A stretch of 64,000 bases of DNA from CAZGSV01 sp964528605 (GCA_964528605.1 CAZGSV010000005.1:1-64000); one strand, 5' to 3'. Numbered from the stretch's first letter, positions 39,294 to 48,110 are shown. Notes: generated from the letters alone by a model not told the origin. A program made the numbers and translations.

Positions 39294-41288
39294 ATGGCCG
39301 AGGGAGAACGCGAGCCCGCTGCCGCACGGCAAACGCCTGACGCGGCCGGCGGCATCGGGCCCAGAGCGCTCTTCCTCACCGCCGCCCTCATATTCCTGAT
39401 CAACCTGTGGATGCTCCACACGGAGTTGGTCACGGGCCGTTACGTGAGCCAGGGCATCCCCCCCCTGCCGGCCGTTGGCTTCCTCATCCTCATCGTTCTG
39501 GTCAACCCGGTCTTGCGCCGCATCTCAGCAAGAGCGGCGCTGGGCCGCAAGGAGATCATCGCGGTCTACGCTCTGCTCTGTATCGCCATCCCCCTCACCG
39601 CAGCCTATGGCGTGCGCGCCTTCCTTCCGCACCTCACGGTCCCCTTCTACTACGCCTCCGCCGACAACAACTTCTTCGCCTTCCTGAGATTCATCCCCAA
39701 GTGGTACGCGCCCGAGCAGTCGGAGATGATCCGCCAGTGCTACGAGGGGGCGGACAATGGGCTCGTGCCTTGGCGCTACTGGCTTCTCCCGCTCGGCCTG
39801 TGGCTCGTGTTCCTGCTGGCGGCGTATCTGGTGGTGCGCGCGCTCGTCGGGCTGCTGATGACGGAATGGACGGAGCGCGAGCGGCTGACCTTCCCGCTCA
39901 CCTACCTGCCGCTGGAGATGACCGCCGAGGAGAAGGGCGAGGCCTTCGCGGGCTTCTTCCGCAATCCCCTCATGTGGCTGGGCTTCGGCATCGCGTTCCT
40001 CTTCAACTTCCTCAACGTGCTGCGTGCCTTCAACCCCTCCGTGCCCTCACTGCCCTTCTACACCGACTTCGGCTCGCTGATAACGGAGAGACCGTGGACG
40101 GCGCTCCAGCCCATCATCCTGTATCACCGTCCCGAGGTCGTCGGCCTCGCCTATCTGGTCCCGCTCGACATCCTCTTCTCCACCTGGTTCTGCTACTGGC
40201 TCAACCGCCTTTCGTCCTTTCTGGGCGCCGTCGTCGGCTACGAAAGGGCCGGCTACCCTTACACCCAGGAGCAAGCGACCGGCGCTTACATCTCCATGGG
40301 GCTGGTGCTGCTCTGGGTCGCGCGCCGGCGCATCGCACTGTTGTGGCGTTCCGCTTGGCGCGGCCACGAAGCCGAGGGGGAGCCCATATCTCCCCGCTGG
40401 CTCTTCCTGTCGCTCGCGGGGGGGCTGGCCGTGATGCTCGGCTGGTGTTTGGTATCGGGCCTGCGCTGGTGGCTCGCCGTGGTCTTTCTCTTCGTCATCC
40501 TGCTCTTCGTGATTGTCTATGGCCGCATTCGGGCGGAGACCGGCGCGCCTATCGAGTTCCTTTACCCCTACGACTACCCCAAGCGCATCTTGCTCTACAC
40601 CATCGGCACCAAGCGCCTGATGGCCATGGATAAAGGCCGCTCGCTCACCGTGCTCTCCTCGCTCGCCTGGCTCAGCAGACACCACATCCCCGAGATGACC
40701 GGCGCTTACACCCTGGACGGCTGGCGGCTGGCGGACCGATCCCTGCTCAGCAGGCGCAGCCTCTCCCACTGGATGCCCGCGGCGCTGGTGGTGGGGTTCG
40801 CGGCCTCTTTCTGGGCGCACCTCGCCGGCTACTACGCCTGGGGAGAGAATGTGATCGAGGGCGCGAGTACGGAGTCCGACTACCGCACCCGGGTGGCCCT
40901 GTGGGAGTTCGAGTCGCTCGCGGCGACCTTCCGCAGCCAGGCGCCCCCGGACTTGAACAGGATCGTCGGCACCGCCTTCGGCTTCGCCATGGTGACGGCG
41001 CTCGTGCTAGTCAGGCGCGCCTTCCTGCGGTTCCCGGTCCACCCCTTGGGCTACATCATGTCCGTCGCCTACGGCGACAACTGCCCCCACTGGTGGCCGT
41101 TCTTCCTCACCTGGGGCGTGAAGTGGGTCGTCATGCGCGTAGGCGGCATCCGCCTGTACCAGCAACTAGTGCCCACGTTCCTGGGCCTGTTTCTCGGCCA
41201 CTTCTTCACCGCCGGCATCCTGTGGACCACCTTCAGCCTCTTCATAGACCCGCAGATCTCGCACCGCTACCACTTCTTCTTTGGCTAA
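39294..41288 (+). CDS. Large polytopic membrane protein, DUF6785/DUF6784-like
   Basis: 664 aa with at least 12 hydrophobic helices spread from residue 25 to the end. Conserved-looking loops include TEWTERERLTFPLTYLPLEM (about 195-215), GYERAGYPYTQEQATGAY and LSRHHIPEMTGAYTLDGW. I recognise this as the DUF6785/DUF6784 type, common in Armatimonadota, Planctomycetes and related uncultured bacteria and distantly reminiscent of oligopeptide transporters. Substrate unknown. It lies between a TIM-barrel gene and, convergently, a DUF4838 glycosidase-like gene, so uptake of glycan breakdown products is a reasonable guess. Confidence 0.68.
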   Translation: MAEGEREPAAARQTPDAAGGIGPRALFLTAALIFLINLWMLHTELVTGRYVSQGIPPLPAVGFLILIVLVNPVLRRISARAALGRKEIIAVYALLCIAIPLTAAYGVRAFLPHLTVPFYYASADNNFFAFLRFIPKWYAPEQSEMIRQCYEGADNGLVPWRYWLLPLGLWLVFLLAAYLVVRALVGLLMTEWTERERLTFPLTYLPLEMTAEEKGEAFAGFFRNPLMWLGFGIAFLFNFLNVLRAFNPSVPSLPFYTDFGSLITERPWTALQPIILYHRPEVVGLAYLVPLDILFSTWFCYWLNRLSSFLGAVVGYERAGYPYTQEQATGAYISMGLVLLWVARRRIALLWRSAWRGHEAEGEPISPRWLFLSLAGGLAVMLGWCLVSGLRWWLAVVFLFVILLFVIVYGRIRAETGAPIEFLYPYDYPKRILLYTIGTKRLMAMDKGRSLTVLSSLAWLSRHHIPEMTGAYTLDGWRLADRSLLSRRSLSHWMPAALVVGFAASFWAHLAGYYAWGENVIEGASTESDYRTRVALWEFESLAATFRSQAPPDLNRIVGTAFGFAMVTALVLVRRAFLRFPVHPLGYIMSVAYGDNCPHWWPFFLTWGVKWVVMRVGGIRLYQQLVPTFLGLFLGHFFTAGILWTTFSLFIDPQISHRYHFFFG

Positions 41289-41348
41289 CGAGCGCCCGCA
41301 GGGACGGTCATGCGTCCGGGATGAACCCGGCCCCTACCGCGCGCCTGC

Positions 41349-41376
41349 TGTAGCGTCGGGGTTTGTCCCCGGCGTC
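41349..41376. repeat. Partial REP-like element between convergent genes
   Basis: It begins TGTAGCG like 19312 and continues into a CGGGG/CCCCG hairpin with a TTTGT loop (41357-41371). It lies between the convergent membrane-protein and DUF4838 genes. It may also act as a weak terminator. Confidence 0.4.
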
Positions 41377-41398
41377 TCACCCCCAGCGCGCCCGGGCT

Positions 41399-43663
41399 CT
41401 ACCGCCTCGGCGTGTAGGCGAACACCGGCCGCCACACCCCTCCTAACGACCCAGCGGAGCCGCACAACACCGCCAGGCAGTTCTCCAGCCCCGGGCGGAT
41501 GTACTGGGTGACGTCGAACTCGCACGGCGCCGCCCACGAGTCCGCCTCCGGGCGCTCCGGATGGTGATACACGAGAGTCCCGTTGAGGTAGAACCACCCG
41601 TCCTCGTCCGTGGCGCCGACGAAGATGCGCACCGGCCTGCCGGCCCACTCCTGCGGCACGACGAAGCGCGCGCGACCCCAGGCGTAGAGATTGCGCCAGG
41701 TGCCGCGCACTCCGCCCTGCTTGTACCATTGCGACACCGTCGGCGCCGTCTCCCATCCCGAATCATCGTACTCGGGCGCGAACCACTGCTCCCCAACGCC
41801 CGCGCGCGCCGGATCGAGTTTGATGCGCCAGTCAATGGGCAGCGCCACCCACTCATTCGCGGCCCGGAATTGACTCGAGAAAGGCCACAACTGCTTGATG
41901 GCCAGCAGGCGCCGGTTGAACCGCTTGCGCGCGGGCGCCGCCAGCACGAAGTCGGCGTCGGTCGCCAGTTCCTCATCGAAGAGCGCCATGCACCGCTGCC
42001 CGGCAGCAAGGGCGCGATCGTGGTCGAAGCCAACGGCCACCGGCAGCCCCGGCACGGCCGTCTCGGCCTGCGCCTCCAGGCTCATGGGCATGGCGGCCAG
42101 ATAGTTGTCCAGGAAGTCAAAGGCGTAGCGCACCATCTGCACCCGCTTGCGCTCCATCGGCCTCAGGTCCGCGCCCTCGGACTCCTTGACGCATTGCCTC
42201 AATGTCTCGACCAGCGCCGGCTGGAACATCTTCCAGAGGTTGTCGTCACCCCATCCAGGGCTCGTCGGATTCTGCGCCCAGGAGGAGGCGAGCGACCGGT
42301 AGTAGCGGTACATGGGCTCCGCTGCATTGCCGAAGAAGCGCCGGCACAGATCGTGCAGCAGCGCGTCGGGGTCCTGCTCGCAGTTCCACATCATCTGCGC
42401 GTTGAAGTAGTAGTTGGGGAAGGTGGAGGCCCACGCCTTGTAGGACTCGAAGGAAATGCCCTTGATGCCCAGTTCCCGGTAGACCTGCATCGCCTTCGCG
42501 TTCGCCTCGAAGAGGGGGCACTGGATGGCGTACACGTAGGGGATGGGGTCGTACTCGTAAAGGTAGATTCGATCGGTGAGGGCCGCCCACTGGCTGAGCC
42601 ACTCCTTCATCTGCCGCCGCGACTCCGAGATGGGCTGCGCAATCGAGTGCGCGGGGTCAAAGGTCGCGCAGAAGAACACAGCCAGGTTCGGGTGAACCTG
42701 CTCGCGGACCGGAGGCCGCGTCATCGGGCCGTAGGCATAGATGCCTATCGTCCGGTCCGGGAACTCCTTGGCAATGGCCTCGGCCACCTGGTTGTAGAAC
42801 ACGAGCATCCTGTCGGTGAGCGGCGGCTTCTCGCCAGGAGCCAGGCCGGGGTATTGCGGATCGAGCGCCGTGCAGTTGGGGCATTCGCAGAAATCGCCGT
42901 TGTCCTCGATGCACAAGGAGTAAGACTTGGCCTGTGGGCCCGACCGGAAGTAGTCGAGCAGCCGCTCTATGGTCAGGCGGATGACCTCGGGATTGGTGGT
43001 GCAAGGCTGCGTCGCACGCCTCTCACCCTGGTAGAGCGCGTAGTACTCGGGATGATTCTCGAAGTACTCCTTCGCCGGTATGGGCGATAGCAGGTTGTGC
43101 CCATGTGCCAGGCCCTGGCTGGCGCCTAGGCAGTTGCGTCGGCTCCACTCCTGAAAGCGTGGGATCGACTGGGGATCCCCATCGGGGTCGCCCCACGCGT
43201 ACCAGAGCACGCGATAGGGAAACGACGGCGTATACGGCCCGGCCGCCGGCTCCACCGACAAGGACGGCTCGCTGGGCACGCATTCGCCGATCTCACCCGG
43301 CATAAACCAGCGGCAACCCAGCCGGTAAAGGAACGCGTAAACCGCGTACCAAGTCTGCTGTTCCGACCCGCCAGCGATCACGAGGCTGGGCCCCTCAGGC
43401 GTCCCCACGCGCACCGCCTCTCCTAGCGCGGGCTCCACGCGGACGATCAGTTGCGGGCCCGTGGCCTGCTCCGGGAACGTCGTGCCCACGATGCGCTCGA
43501 GATAACGGCCGAGTTCCTCCGCCGGCGCGCGCGCCGAATGTCCCTCGGCCCTAACCCCGCATTGGGGAGCGCCGTCGCGCGCGATCACGAACTGGCCTGC
43601 CCATGCGGGCAATGTCGTGACGCCTCCCAGTAGAGCAACAGCCAGCGCAGTGCGAATCAGCAT
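41399..43663 (-). CDS. Secreted DUF4838 glycosidase-like protein
   Basis: 754 aa. ATG with AGGAGGTG upstream; signal peptide 1-22 (LAVALLGGVTTLPAWA). The N-terminal domain (about 25-130) resembles the GH67/GH20-type accessory domain (APAEELGRYLERIVGTTFP). The central DUF4838 barrel carries ENHPEYYALYQGERR, SYSLCIEDNGDFCECPNC with three cysteines that may bind metal, and IYLYEYDPIPYVY. A C-terminal beta sandwich (about 620-750, TDEDGWFYLNGTLVYHH) is a GH2-type sugar-binding domain. Family relatives are alpha-glucuronidase-like, suggesting uronic-acid glycans, but activity is unproven. Confidence 0.8.
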   Translation of the reverse strand: MLIRTALAVALLGGVTTLPAWAGQFVIARDGAPQCGVRAEGHSARAPAEELGRYLERIVGTTFPEQATGPQLIVRVEPALGEAVRVGTPEGPSLVIAGGSEQQTWYAVYAFLYRLGCRWFMPGEIGECVPSEPSLSVEPAAGPYTPSFPYRVLWYAWGDPDGDPQSIPRFQEWSRRNCLGASQGLAHGHNLLSPIPAKEYFENHPEYYALYQGERRATQPCTTNPEVIRLTIERLLDYFRSGPQAKSYSLCIEDNGDFCECPNCTALDPQYPGLAPGEKPPLTDRMLVFYNQVAEAIAKEFPDRTIGIYAYGPMTRPPVREQVHPNLAVFFCATFDPAHSIAQPISESRRQMKEWLSQWAALTDRIYLYEYDPIPYVYAIQCPLFEANAKAMQVYRELGIKGISFESYKAWASTFPNYYFNAQMMWNCEQDPDALLHDLCRRFFGNAAEPMYRYYRSLASSWAQNPTSPGWGDDNLWKMFQPALVETLRQCVKESEGADLRPMERKRVQMVRYAFDFLDNYLAAMPMSLEAQAETAVPGLPVAVGFDHDRALAAGQRCMALFDEELATDADFVLAAPARKRFNRRLLAIKQLWPFSSQFRAANEWVALPIDWRIKLDPARAGVGEQWFAPEYDDSGWETAPTVSQWYKQGGVRGTWRNLYAWGRARFVVPQEWAGRPVRIFVGATDEDGWFYLNGTLVYHHPERPEADSWAAPCEFDVTQYIRPGLENCLAVLCGSAGSLGGVWRPVFAYTPRR

Positions 43664-43804
43664 TTGCCCACCTCCTGACGACCCCTAAGGACGCGATGTT
43701 ATCTGTCCGCCCCGCCTGTGGCGCGGCCGCCTCAGGAGACCGGAGCAGGACCGCCCCCGCACGGCACCATCGCACGGAGGCGGCGCGCGGCGGTCGCGGC
43801 GCCG

Positions 43805-44953
43805 CTACTTCTGCACCTTGGGCGGCTCCGACAGCTTCGTCGTCTTCGGCGCCAGCGCCCGGAGCAGCATCGCTTCCAGCACGCCGCCGTTGACGTCCGG
43901 CTTCTCGGTGCAGGCCACCACCGCCTCGTGGTCGAGGCTGCTGACCACATCGTTGAGCCACTTGAGCGCGTCCATCGAGTTGATGAGCGCCTGCCGCACC
44001 GGCAGCCGCTCGGGGTTGATGTCAATGCCGAAGTGGCCGCGGTACTGGTGCATCTTCATCATGTAGAGCGCCGCCATCCCCTGCTCGGGCGAAATCACGC
44101 CTACGTCCATGTCCTGGTCGTAGTTGCCCAAGGGCTGGCTGTTCCAGTGTGTGTGCGCCAAACGACCATGCTCCAGGATCAGGCTGAAGGCGTAGGCCAC
44201 GTCCTCATAGCCCATGAGCACGTGCCCCACCTCAGGGTTCAGGCCTACCAGCGCGTGTCCCTGCTGCAGAATGCGCTTGTTCTCGGGCGCCTGCACTATG
44301 CCCTCGATGGCCTGACATGCCAACAGGGCCTCCGGCGTGGTGCCGAAGAGGATGTGACCGCGCGGCTCGTAAGGCTTGGGCTCGAACGCGATGCGCAGAC
44401 CGGGCACGGCGTCCATGGCCTCCGCCAGGCCCTCGATGAAGCGCCGCCGCATGGCCTGGAAGTCCATGCCGAAGGAATGCTCGTAACCGTCTATGCCGGG
44501 CCAGACGACGACAAAGTCCGCGTCAATCTGCTTGTTGATGAGCAGCGCCTTCTTCACCCGCTCGATCGCCTTCTTACGCGCGCCCGGCAGCGGGGAGGAC
44601 AGCGAGCCGAACTCAAACTCGGCGTCGTAGAACAGGTTCGGCGAGGCAAAGAGCAGTCTAATGCCCGTGTCCCGCGTGAACTTCTGGAACATCTCCAGGT
44701 TGTCCTCGTTAACCTCGTTCGGGTAGTGCGCCTCGACCCCGGCCAGCCCATAAGGCTTGAGCGATGCGCACATCTCCAGTATCTGCTCCATCGGCATGCG
44801 GCTGCCGTAGGCATCGTGCCACCGCCCGGCGCCAGAGCCGAAGTACCACACCCCGGCGGAATACTTGAGGTCCAGATTGAACGTTTGCAGCCGCCGCACG
44901 CGCTCTTCGGGCGTCAGAACTTGCTTTTGTGGCCTGAGGTCCTGTATGGGCAT
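43805..44953 (-). CDS. Xylose-isomerase-like sugar isomerase (TIM barrel)
   Basis: 382 aa, cytoplasmic. ATG at 44953 with GGAGGTAGG upstream. Xylose isomerase-type landmarks are a Trp/Gly-rich opening (WYFGSGAGRW), VVVWPGIDGYE, LRIAFEPKPYEPRGH with metal glutamates, VGLNPEVGHVLMG and THWNSQPLGNYDQDMDVG with the His and Asp ligands. It is longer than the AP-endonuclease-like barrels elsewhere in the window and closer to true XylA or L-rhamnose isomerase. The DUF4838 gene lies upstream of nothing in common promoter-wise but on the same strand 140 bases away. Specific sugar unknown. Confidence 0.78.
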   Translation of the reverse strand: MPIQDLRPQKQVLTPEERVRRLQTFNLDLKYSAGVWYFGSGAGRWHDAYGSRMPMEQILEMCASLKPYGLAGVEAHYPNEVNEDNLEMFQKFTRDTGIRLLFASPNLFYDAEFEFGSLSSPLPGARKKAIERVKKALLINKQIDADFVVVWPGIDGYEHSFGMDFQAMRRRFIEGLAEAMDAVPGLRIAFEPKPYEPRGHILFGTTPEALLACQAIEGIVQAPENKRILQQGHALVGLNPEVGHVLMGYEDVAYAFSLILEHGRLAHTHWNSQPLGNYDQDMDVGVISPEQGMAALYMMKMHQYRGHFGIDINPERLPVRQALINSMDALKWLNDVVSSLDHEAVVACTEKPDVNGGVLEAMLLRALAPKTTKLSEPPKVQK

Positions 44954-45033
44954 CGTTCCTACCTCCAGACATCGTTTTGAGAGCTAATCAACAGCATAGC
45001 AGCTGGCGGCGGGTGGGGAAAGGGAGTACCTCC

Positions 45034-45062
45034 TTGGCGGCCTTGACACAATGGGGTACAAT
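45034..45062 (+). promoter_or_regulatory. Promoter for the radical SAM gene
   Basis: TTGGCG (45034-45039), a 17-bp spacer and TACAAT (45057-45062), followed by a leader of about 64 bases. A TTGACA at 45043-45048 lies only 8 bp from this -10 box and has no other -10 partner. Confidence 0.55.
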
Positions 45063-45081
45063 AGATGGCACAGGAAGCAGT

Positions 45082-45129
45082 ATGAGGAGAGGACGGGTGG
45101 CGCCCAGGGGTGGGCGCTCAGAGGGTTGA
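45082..45129 (+). CDS. Possible 15-codon leader peptide before the radical SAM gene
   Basis: ATG at 45082 with AGGAAG 7 bases upstream runs 15 codons to a TGA 3 bases before the next start codon. It is arginine- and glycine-rich (MRRGRVAPRGGRSEG) and contains the hairpin at 45100-45117. It may be chance; only conservation would establish it. Confidence 0.2.
   Translation: MRRGRVAPRGGRSEG
45100..45117 (+). promoter_or_regulatory. Perfect 7-bp hairpin in the radical SAM leader
   Basis: GCGCCCA (45100-45106) and TGGGCGC (45111-45117) pair around GGGG, ending 15 bases before the start codon. It could modulate ribosome access. No riboswitch family (B12 or SAM) is recognisable. Confidence 0.4.
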
Positions 45130-45132
45130 GGC

Positions 45133-46533
45133 ATGAGAAGGATCGCACTCATTCAGGCAGATAAGACCTCCAAGACCAATGTCTATGCCGGCGCGCGTCC
45201 CATTATGCCGCCGCTGGCGCCTCTGATGATTGCCGCCATGACGCCCCCGGAGTACCAGGTCGAGGTGTGGGACGAGAACGCCAAGGGTCCCTACCCCCTT
45301 AGCGACCAGCGCCCCGACCTCATCGGCGTCTCCGGGCTCACGCCCGCGGCGTACCGCATGAACGCGCTGGCGGACGAAGCGCGCGCACTGGGCAGCGTCT
45401 CCGTCGCGGGGGGCATGCACGTCACCGCTCTGCACCACGACGGCGAGTCCGCTGAGGTGCTCTCTCATTTTGACAGCATCGTCGTGGGCGCCTGCACTCC
45501 GCAACTGTGGCAGCGGGTGCTCGCGGACGCCTTCAACGGCGGCGTGGACTCGGTGTATCAGAGCGGGGAACTGCCGCCGACGCTGGACCACCCCACGCCT
45601 CGCTTCGACCTGGTGGAGGCCAAGCACTACATCCTGCCCGCCAGCCTACAGACCTCGCAGGGATGTCCCTACGACTGCGAGTTCTGCAGCATCCACATCG
45701 TGTGCGGCAGGAAGATGCGCTTCCGCCCGGAGGAGTTGCTCCGCCGGGACCTGGAAGCGCTGCCGCGGGGCACCGTGACCCTCATTGACGACGCCTTCGG
45801 GGCCAACCGCGAGCGCTCCGAGGCCGCGGCGGCCGTGCTCCGTGAGTACGGGCGGCGCTGGGTCTGCGAGGCCACGGCCAAGGATCTGACCCGCAAGCTC
45901 GACACGCCGGAGGACCTGCTGCCCCGCTTGAAGAAGATGGGATGCTTCGGCATGTTCGTGGGCTTCGAAGGCCTCAGCCAGCGCTACAGCAAGTCGCTGC
46001 CGCTGCGCCTCTACGAACGGCTGGTCCAGCGCATGCACGGCCTGGGGATGAAGGTGATGGGCGCCTTCGTCTTCGGCGCGGACGAGGAGGAGGACCGCAG
46101 CGTCTTCGAGCGCACCGTGGACTTCGTCAAGCGTCTGCGCCTCGACTTCGTGCAGTACTCGCTCGCCATCCCGCTCCCTGGGACCCGCCTGCGCGCGCGC
46201 CTGAAGCAGGAAGGGCGCATCATAGACGAGAACTACGAGCACTACGACGGCTCCATGCCGCTCATCCGCCACCCGCGGCTGACGCCGGAGCAGTTACTCG
46301 AGGGCTTGACCAACGCCTACCGCTGGACCTACTCGACCTCCTCGACGTTGCGGCGGCTCTTCACGCGCGCGCCGAACTGGGGCAACCTGGCTTCGTTGCG
46401 CCACCTGCCGCTGCTGATCGGCCTCAACCGCCATTTCCAGAAGGTCGCGGAGGGGTGGTCCAAGGTCGTGACCGCCGACTACTGGCGCCGGACCAAGCGC
46501 CCCGCGGAGGGCCAGGAGACCAGCGCCGACTGA
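45133..46533 (+). CDS. B12-binding-domain radical SAM protein
   Basis: 466 aa. The N-terminal Rossmann-like domain (about 1-140, MPPLAPLMIAAM, DLIGVSGLTPAAYRM, SVAGGMHVT) has the cobalamin-binding fold of this class, though no DxHxxG cobalamin ligand is visible. The radical SAM core begins at about 172 with SQGCPYDCEFCSI (CX3CX2C), then LIDDAFGANRERS, GMFVGFEGLSQ and GAFVFGADEEEDRS, the pattern of the methyltransferase/HpnJ/BchE-like group. The C-terminus has an extended helical region. Substrate unknown; neighbours give no pathway. It is probably monocistronic. Confidence 0.8.
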   Translation: MRRIALIQADKTSKTNVYAGARPIMPPLAPLMIAAMTPPEYQVEVWDENAKGPYPLSDQRPDLIGVSGLTPAAYRMNALADEARALGSVSVAGGMHVTALHHDGESAEVLSHFDSIVVGACTPQLWQRVLADAFNGGVDSVYQSGELPPTLDHPTPRFDLVEAKHYILPASLQTSQGCPYDCEFCSIHIVCGRKMRFRPEELLRRDLEALPRGTVTLIDDAFGANRERSEAAAAVLREYGRRWVCEATAKDLTRKLDTPEDLLPRLKKMGCFGMFVGFEGLSQRYSKSLPLRLYERLVQRMHGLGMKVMGAFVFGADEEEDRSVFERTVDFVKRLRLDFVQYSLAIPLPGTRLRARLKQEGRIIDENYEHYDGSMPLIRHPRLTPEQLLEGLTNAYRWTYSTSSTLRRLFTRAPNWGNLASLRHLPLLIGLNRHFQKVAEGWSKVVTADYWRRTKRPAEGQETSAD

Positions 46534-46567
46534 CCTGCTGTCGGGCGGCCCCGCCAACCGCCATCCC

Positions 46568-46595
46568 GTAGGGGCGTATGGCAACACGCCCCTAC
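46568..46595. terminator. Perfect 10-bp hairpin between convergent genes
   Basis: GTAGGGGCGT (46568-46577) and ACGCCCCTAC (46586-46595) pair around an 8-base loop. It lies between the converging radical SAM and SLH-porin genes and could end both transcripts. Repeats with a GTAGGGGCG core are dispersed in many genomes, so it may equally be a REP-type unit. Confidence 0.6.
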
Positions 46596-46604
46596 TACCT
46601 CGCC

Positions 46605-46625
46605 GCCCCCCCCGTAGGGGGGGGC
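46605..46625. terminator. G/C-run palindrome between convergent genes
   Basis: A G plus eight Cs (46605-46613), GTA, then eight Gs plus a C (46617-46625) form a perfect 9-bp stem, 9 bases after the previous hairpin. No U-run follows on either strand. The G-run could also form a quadruplex. Confidence 0.45.
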
Positions 46626-46683
46626 CGGTATGACCGTGCAGTGTGGCTCCCCCTCCCCAGCGCGACCCTCCCCGCGCCCGCCT

Positions 46684-48063
46684 CTAGTACACCACCTGCG
46701 CCTCTAGGTACAGCCGGTCGTTATGCGCACCCTCCACCGAGTCATACCAGGCCCGCAGCCTGGTCGCGGGGTCCAGCTGCATCAGGTAACCGAACCCCAC
46801 CGTGGTCGTCGTGTCGAGACCCGAATCGTAGGTGTCCGCCCGCAGGCCCAGCAGGCGCCGATCGTCCAGCGGCCGCGCCGCCTGCAAGTAGTAGCCGGAC
46901 ACATCGTTGCCCATGAACGACCCGAACACGACCTCGCCCTGCAAACGCGCGAAGCGGAAGTCCCTCCCAGCCGAGAAGCCAAACAGGCTCTTGTTAATCC
47001 CGGCCTCCTTCCCCAGGTAAACCGAAGCGCTGCAGTCGAAGCCCGCCAACGGCCGCATCGCCTGCGCCACCACGTCCTTGGTTCTGTCGTTGTCCGAGGA
47101 GTTCGGCCCCGCGCCGTTGAAGACTCCCGCGCGCCACTGCATCCCCGATACCGGCTTGCCGGTGACCATGACCCCCCGGTCGCGCTTGCGCCCGTCGTGG
47201 AAGAGGCTTTCCTCCCAGAGGGAACGCTCGGGCGCGATCCGGTCCCGCGACTCCTGCGGCAGTTGGTAGCCGAAGGGGATCGGGAACTGCCCCACCGACA
47301 TGGTCCAGCCCGCGCCCGGGAAGTCTTTCACCTTGAGCGCCACATCCTCCAGGTCGGCGGTGGCCGAGCCCGCGCCCATGCGCCCGTGCAGGTTCACTTG
47401 AAGGGCCAGGTCGGTGCGAGGGGACACGGGTAACTCGGCGCGCAACTTAGCCCGCTTCACCAGAAAGTCCGACTGCTCCGTGCCGGCCGCGCCGTCGCGC
47501 CATTCAAAGCGGAACTGCGCGTAGCCGCTCACGTTGATGCGAGAGATCTTGCGGGCGGCCTCCACGGTCTGCGCCATGCCGGAGAGGAAGATCTTCACGT
47601 CCGCCACGTCCGCCCCCAGGCGCGTGAGTTCCTGCTGGAACTCCTCCACCAGTGCCTTGATGGCGTCAATCTCCTGGCGCCCCACGCCGGGCGGTCCCAC
47701 CGGCCCCGGCGGGCCAGGCGGCCCCACGGGCCCGGGCGGCCCTACCACCTCGGTCTCTCCCGGTACCCCGGCAACCCCCTCCGTCGTGGAAGCCCCAGCG
47801 GGCGCGACGGCCCCAAGGCCGACCTGCTGCTGAAGGTACTTCAGCATGTTGTAGAGCGCCTGCGCGAGTTCGTAACGGGTGACGACTTCCTTGCCGCGGA
47901 AGGTCTCATCCGGGTAGCCGACCATCAGGCCCTGCTCGGCGAGATGCCTCACCGCCGTAACAGCCCAGTAGTCGGCGGGCACGTCCACGAAGGTAGGCGG
48001 CTGCGCCCACAGGCACGTCGCCCCCAGCATCAGCACACAGGCGCCCACTATGGTCGCTCGCAT
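46684..48063 (-). CDS. SLH domain-collagen-like-coiled coil-porin outer-membrane tether protein
   Basis: 459 aa. ATG at 48063 with GGAGGG 9 bases upstream; signal peptide 1-20 (ending LWA). Residues 24-75 are an S-layer homology domain (FVDVPADYWAVTAVRHLAEQ, GYPDETFRGKEVVTRYELA), which binds cell-wall polymer. Residues 108-127 are a collagen-like (GPP/GPV)n stretch, 131-172 a probable coiled coil, and 176-459 a beta-barrel of the phosphate-selective porin type (NVSGYAQFRFEW) ending in tyrosine, as outer-membrane barrels do. This is the OmpM/SlpA layout that joins outer membrane to peptidoglycan in diderm Terrabacteria. The collagen segment is uncommon there. Promoter at 48111-48139. Confidence 0.85.
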   Translation of the reverse strand: MRATIVGACVLMLGATCLWAQPPTFVDVPADYWAVTAVRHLAEQGLMVGYPDETFRGKEVVTRYELAQALYNMLKYLQQQVGLGAVAPAGASTTEGVAGVPGETEVVGPPGPVGPPGPPGPVGPPGVGRQEIDAIKALVEEFQQELTRLGADVADVKIFLSGMAQTVEAARKISRINVSGYAQFRFEWRDGAAGTEQSDFLVKRAKLRAELPVSPRTDLALQVNLHGRMGAGSATADLEDVALKVKDFPGAGWTMSVGQFPIPFGYQLPQESRDRIAPERSLWEESLFHDGRKRDRGVMVTGKPVSGMQWRAGVFNGAGPNSSDNDRTKDVVAQAMRPLAGFDCSASVYLGKEAGINKSLFGFSAGRDFRFARLQGEVVFGSFMGNDVSGYYLQAARPLDDRRLLGLRADTYDSGLDTTTTVGFGYLMQLDPATRLRAWYDSVEGAHNDRLYLEAQVVY

Positions 48064-48082
48064 CTGAAGTGTCCCTCCTTCG

Positions 48083-48101
48083 CCCACGGTGCTACCGTGG
48101 G
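48083..48101 (-). promoter_or_regulatory. Perfect 8-bp hairpin in the SLH-porin leader
   Basis: CCCACGGT (48083-48090) and ACCGTGGG (48094-48101) pair around 3 bases, 4 bases from the predicted transcript start and 4-5 bases before the Shine-Dalgarno. Such a 5' hairpin can stabilise abundant envelope-protein mRNAs or gate translation. Confidence 0.5.
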
Positions 48102-48110
48102 TCCAGAGTC

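Noticed and set aside
41561..43090. 509-codon plus-strand open frame opposite the DUF4838 gene
   Set aside because: Antisense shadow of a gene with a signal peptide and domain motifs.
45043..45048. TTGACA as -35 of the radical SAM gene
   Set aside because: It is 8 bp from the TACAAT box and no -10 lies 16-18 bp downstream; TTGGCG at 45034 has the correct 17-bp spacing.
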